A stretch of DNA of 64,000 nt, taken from DASUPK01 sp963833375 (GTDB lineage: Bacteria; Actinomycetota; Thermoleophilia; Solirubrobacterales; 70-9). The notes beneath the pieces are model-generated. The model saw nothing but the letters and a program-made list of their open reading frames with translations, ran no database searches and was not told the origin of the DNA. The position numbers and the translations under genes were made by a program. Location of the stretch: the NCBI GenBank assembly GCA_963833375.1, contig CAWHXR010000001.1:806001-870000 (forward strand), written 5' to 3'. Below are positions 62,405-64,000 of the stretch, in pieces. How positions within the stretch are numbered: position 1 is the stretch's first letter; every line of letters starts with the position of its first letter.

Positions 62405-63502
62405 ATGATCTGGCAGGAACCCGCCAAGGGCGGGTATCCCGACATCTCGTTTCTGGCGCTGCCCGGCATCGAGCGGATGAGCGCGGGGCGGAGCGGGCGG
62501 ATTCCGTTCTCGCCGATGGGCTTCCTGACCGAGCTCGAGATGACCGAGGCCTCTCGCGGCCACTCGACCTTCTCGATGCCCGCCTCGCCCTGGTTCGCCA
62601 ACTCCTCGGGTCTGATCTCGGCGGGAATGCTCGCCGTGATCGGCGACGCGGCGCTCGGCTCGGTGGTTCACTCGGATGTCGGGCCCGGCCAGGGCATGAC
62701 GACGGCCGAGCTCTCGATGTCGTTCCTGCGCCCGGTGGTGCCCCGGGCCGACGCGGCGGTGACCGGCTCGGGCCAGCTGATCCACCGCGGGCGCAGCATG
62801 GGGATCTCGGAGGCCTTCCTCTTCGACTACGACGACGAGCTGATCGCCCATGGGACCACGCGCTGCACGGTCTTCTCGCCCATGGACCCGATCCCCGACC
62901 CTCCGGACGAGGCGCCGATCCTCGACAGAGAGCGGCCCGGTACAGCGCCGGACGACCCGCTGCGGCGCGAGCTCGAGGGGGAGGTGCTGCCGCAGGAGGA
63001 GTTCGAGCGGCGGAGCGGCCTGGAGGTGCTGCGCGCCCTGGTCGCCGAGGAGCTGCCCCGGCCGCCGATCCACTACTTGACGGGGCTCCGCCTTGCCGAG
63101 GCCGAGGAGGGGGAGACGACGGCGGTCCTGCCCTGCAGCAAGTGGCTCTCGACCTCGGCGGGAACCGTGCAGGGCGGCTTCACCGCGATGCTCGCCGAGA
63201 GCGCGATGACCTCGGCCGCCTTCAGCACGGCGCCGGCCGACACGGCGGTCGCAGCGCTGGACTTCAAGGTGAACTACCTGCGGCCGGTGTTCCCCGACGG
63301 CAACGACCTGACGGCCAGGGCTCGCATCCTGCACCGCGGGCGGACCCTCGTGATCGCGGCGGCCGAGGTGACCAACGCGGAGGGCAAGCAGGTCGCGTTG
63401 GCCACCGGGTCCTCGATGTACCTGCCGGGCAGGCCGGCGAACCTGATCGGCGTGGAGCTGGGCTCGGACTCCTCGGAACCTGAAGACGACCCGGGCGCCT
63501 GA
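62405..63502 (+). CDS. Tandem hot-dog-fold (PaaI-like) thioesterase protein
   Basis: A 365-residue protein built of two hot-dog domains. In the first, ISAGMLAVIGDAALGSVVHS holds the usual helix with the catalytic Asp position. In the second, TVQGGFTAMLAESAMTSAAF fills the same role with Glu. Each is followed by the characteristic strand pair (ELSMSFLRPVVPRADAAVTG and DFKVNYLRPVFPDGNDLTAR), then G-R/HRGR. A fusion of two units mimics the usual dimer. It should hydrolyse an acyl-CoA thioester. The ATG at 62405 lies 41 bases after the MMPL gene. It may serve the same lipid-related process. Confidence 0.85.
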   Translation: MIWQEPAKGGYPDISFLALPGIERMSAGRSGRIPFSPMGFLTELEMTEASRGHSTFSMPASPWFANSSGLISAGMLAVIGDAALGSVVHSDVGPGQGMTTAELSMSFLRPVVPRADAAVTGSGQLIHRGRSMGISEAFLFDYDDELIAHGTTRCTVFSPMDPIPDPPDEAPILDRERPGTAPDDPLRRELEGEVLPQEEFERRSGLEVLRALVAEELPRPPIHYLTGLRLAEAEEGETTAVLPCSKWLSTSAGTVQGGFTAMLAESAMTSAAFSTAPADTAVAALDFKVNYLRPVFPDGNDLTARARILHRGRTLVIAAAEVTNAEGKQVALATGSSMYLPGRPANLIGVELGSDSSEPEDDPGA

Positions 63503-63541
63503 GCCTGGATCGACCCCGGAACGGGCGATACAGTCGGGGCC

Positions 63542-64000
63542 GTGGGACTCTTCGGCTTCCTGAGGAGAAAGGACGAGCAGGCGATCCCGCAGCCCGGGAC
63601 GCCCGAGTTCGACGCCGCCGTGCAGGGATCGGCGCTCCCCGACTCGGGGAGCGTCTCCATGGGCCAGCCGGGTTGGACGAATCCCTCGTCGGCGGACACG
63701 GCGCTCGAGCAGCTCGGGATCGATCCGAGCAAGGCCCAGGTCGAGGGGTCGAGCGAGACGATCGACCTGCGGGGGACGGACGCTCGCGAGCAGATCGTCC
63801 GGGCGCTGCGCGAGAGCGGCATCGACCCGGACAAGAAGGGGCAGACCATCGAAGCCTCGAGCGTGCCCGGGCTCCAGGAGAAGATCTTCTCGATCCTCGG
63901 ACAGGTGATGCGGGTCCCGAACGCGGGCGGGTTCGGCGGCGGCATCTCAGCCCCCAGGCAGGACCCGCTCGATCAGGTCGCCCACCTGGCGAAGCAGCGC
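63542..64000 (+). CDS. Hypothetical protein, C-terminus beyond window
   Basis: The frame is open from GTG at 63542 to the right edge (153 codons). The protein begins GLFGFLRRKDEQAIPQPGTP and has a low-complexity first part. A repeated structure lies in TALEQLGIDPSKAQVEGSSE and IVRALRESGIDPDKKGQTIE. The last visible residues, DPLDQVAHLAKQR, look like the start of a SHOCT domain. No function is known. The upstream gap of 39 bases after the thioesterase gene suggests cotranscription. The SHOCT assignment is a guess from thirteen residues. Confidence 0.6.
   Translation, partial: MGLFGFLRRKDEQAIPQPGTPEFDAAVQGSALPDSGSVSMGQPGWTNPSSADTALEQLGIDPSKAQVEGSSETIDLRGTDAREQIVRALRESGIDPDKKGQTIEASSVPGLQEKIFSILGQVMRVPNAGGFGGGISAPRQDPLDQVAHLAKQR

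Overview
The window is a dense, very GC-rich chromosomal stretch that reads as an actinobacterium, most likely class Thermoleophilia (Solirubrobacterales-like). This is inferred from codon bias towards G/C third positions, the gene order SRP RNA - dnaX - ybaB - recR, many TetR/MMPL pairs, lysine/cysteine-rich secreted proteins and a CCG-domain succinate dehydrogenase. No phage, insertion sequence, CRISPR array, rRNA or tRNA was seen.

Layout. 1-5.2 kb: a clipped AhpD-like gene, two small membrane-associated proteins, a UGT-like glycosyltransferase, a flavodoxin-fold oxidoreductase, pdxH, and a YCII-domain protein with an ECF42-type sigma factor. 5.3-11.5 kb: a second glycosyltransferase, SRP RNA, and the DNA-maintenance cluster dnaX-ybaB-recR. 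11.5-17.7 kb: a diguanylate cyclase, a PadR-MMPL operon, two convergent TetR regulators and a lipoprotein. 17.8-25.4 kb: the accessory heart of the window, three paralogous secreted proteins that share a signal peptide, an N-terminal module and an upstream control region. They differ in what follows the shared module: seven Calx-beta-like repeats, five PKD-like repeats, or a short lysine-rich tail. 25.5-29.2 kb: lysC-asd and a CPA1 cation/proton antiporter. 29.2-37.6 kb: a SHOCT membrane protein, a type-E succinate dehydrogenase operon (sdhA-sdhB-sdhE), a site-2 protease with CBS domains, an M28 peptidase and a DUF2277 protein. 37.8-49.4 kb: MMPL transporter, enoyl-CoA hydratase, AidB-like acyl-CoA dehydrogenase with TetR regulator, a cNMP-binding protein, small metabolic proteins, and a very large cyclase-ATPase signalling protein. 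49.5-55.1 kb: icd-mdh, a winged-helix protein, a hydroxyacid dehydrogenase, a fatty-acid hydroxylase, a structured leader with a small Cys4 protein, and a beta-lactamase-fold hydrolase. 55.1-64 kb: hsp20-lon, further hydrolases, TetR-MMPL, a tandem hot-dog protein and a clipped ORF.

How the genes work together. Several units are clear from stop/start overlaps: dnaX-ybaB, lysC-asd (aspartate semialdehyde synthesis), sdhB-sdhE, icd-mdh (TCA cycle), PadR-MMPL and TetR-AidB. The TCA enzymes in the window (Icd, Mdh, SdhABE) fit aerobic respiration.

Quality caveat. At least eleven genes between 5 and 49 kb, including the normally essential asd, are split by single-base insertions or deletions although the protein sequence continues cleanly in another frame. 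The simplest reading is indel errors in the assembly. The two repeat-protein genes carry so many that real decay cannot be excluded. From about 49.1 kb onward I saw no frameshift.
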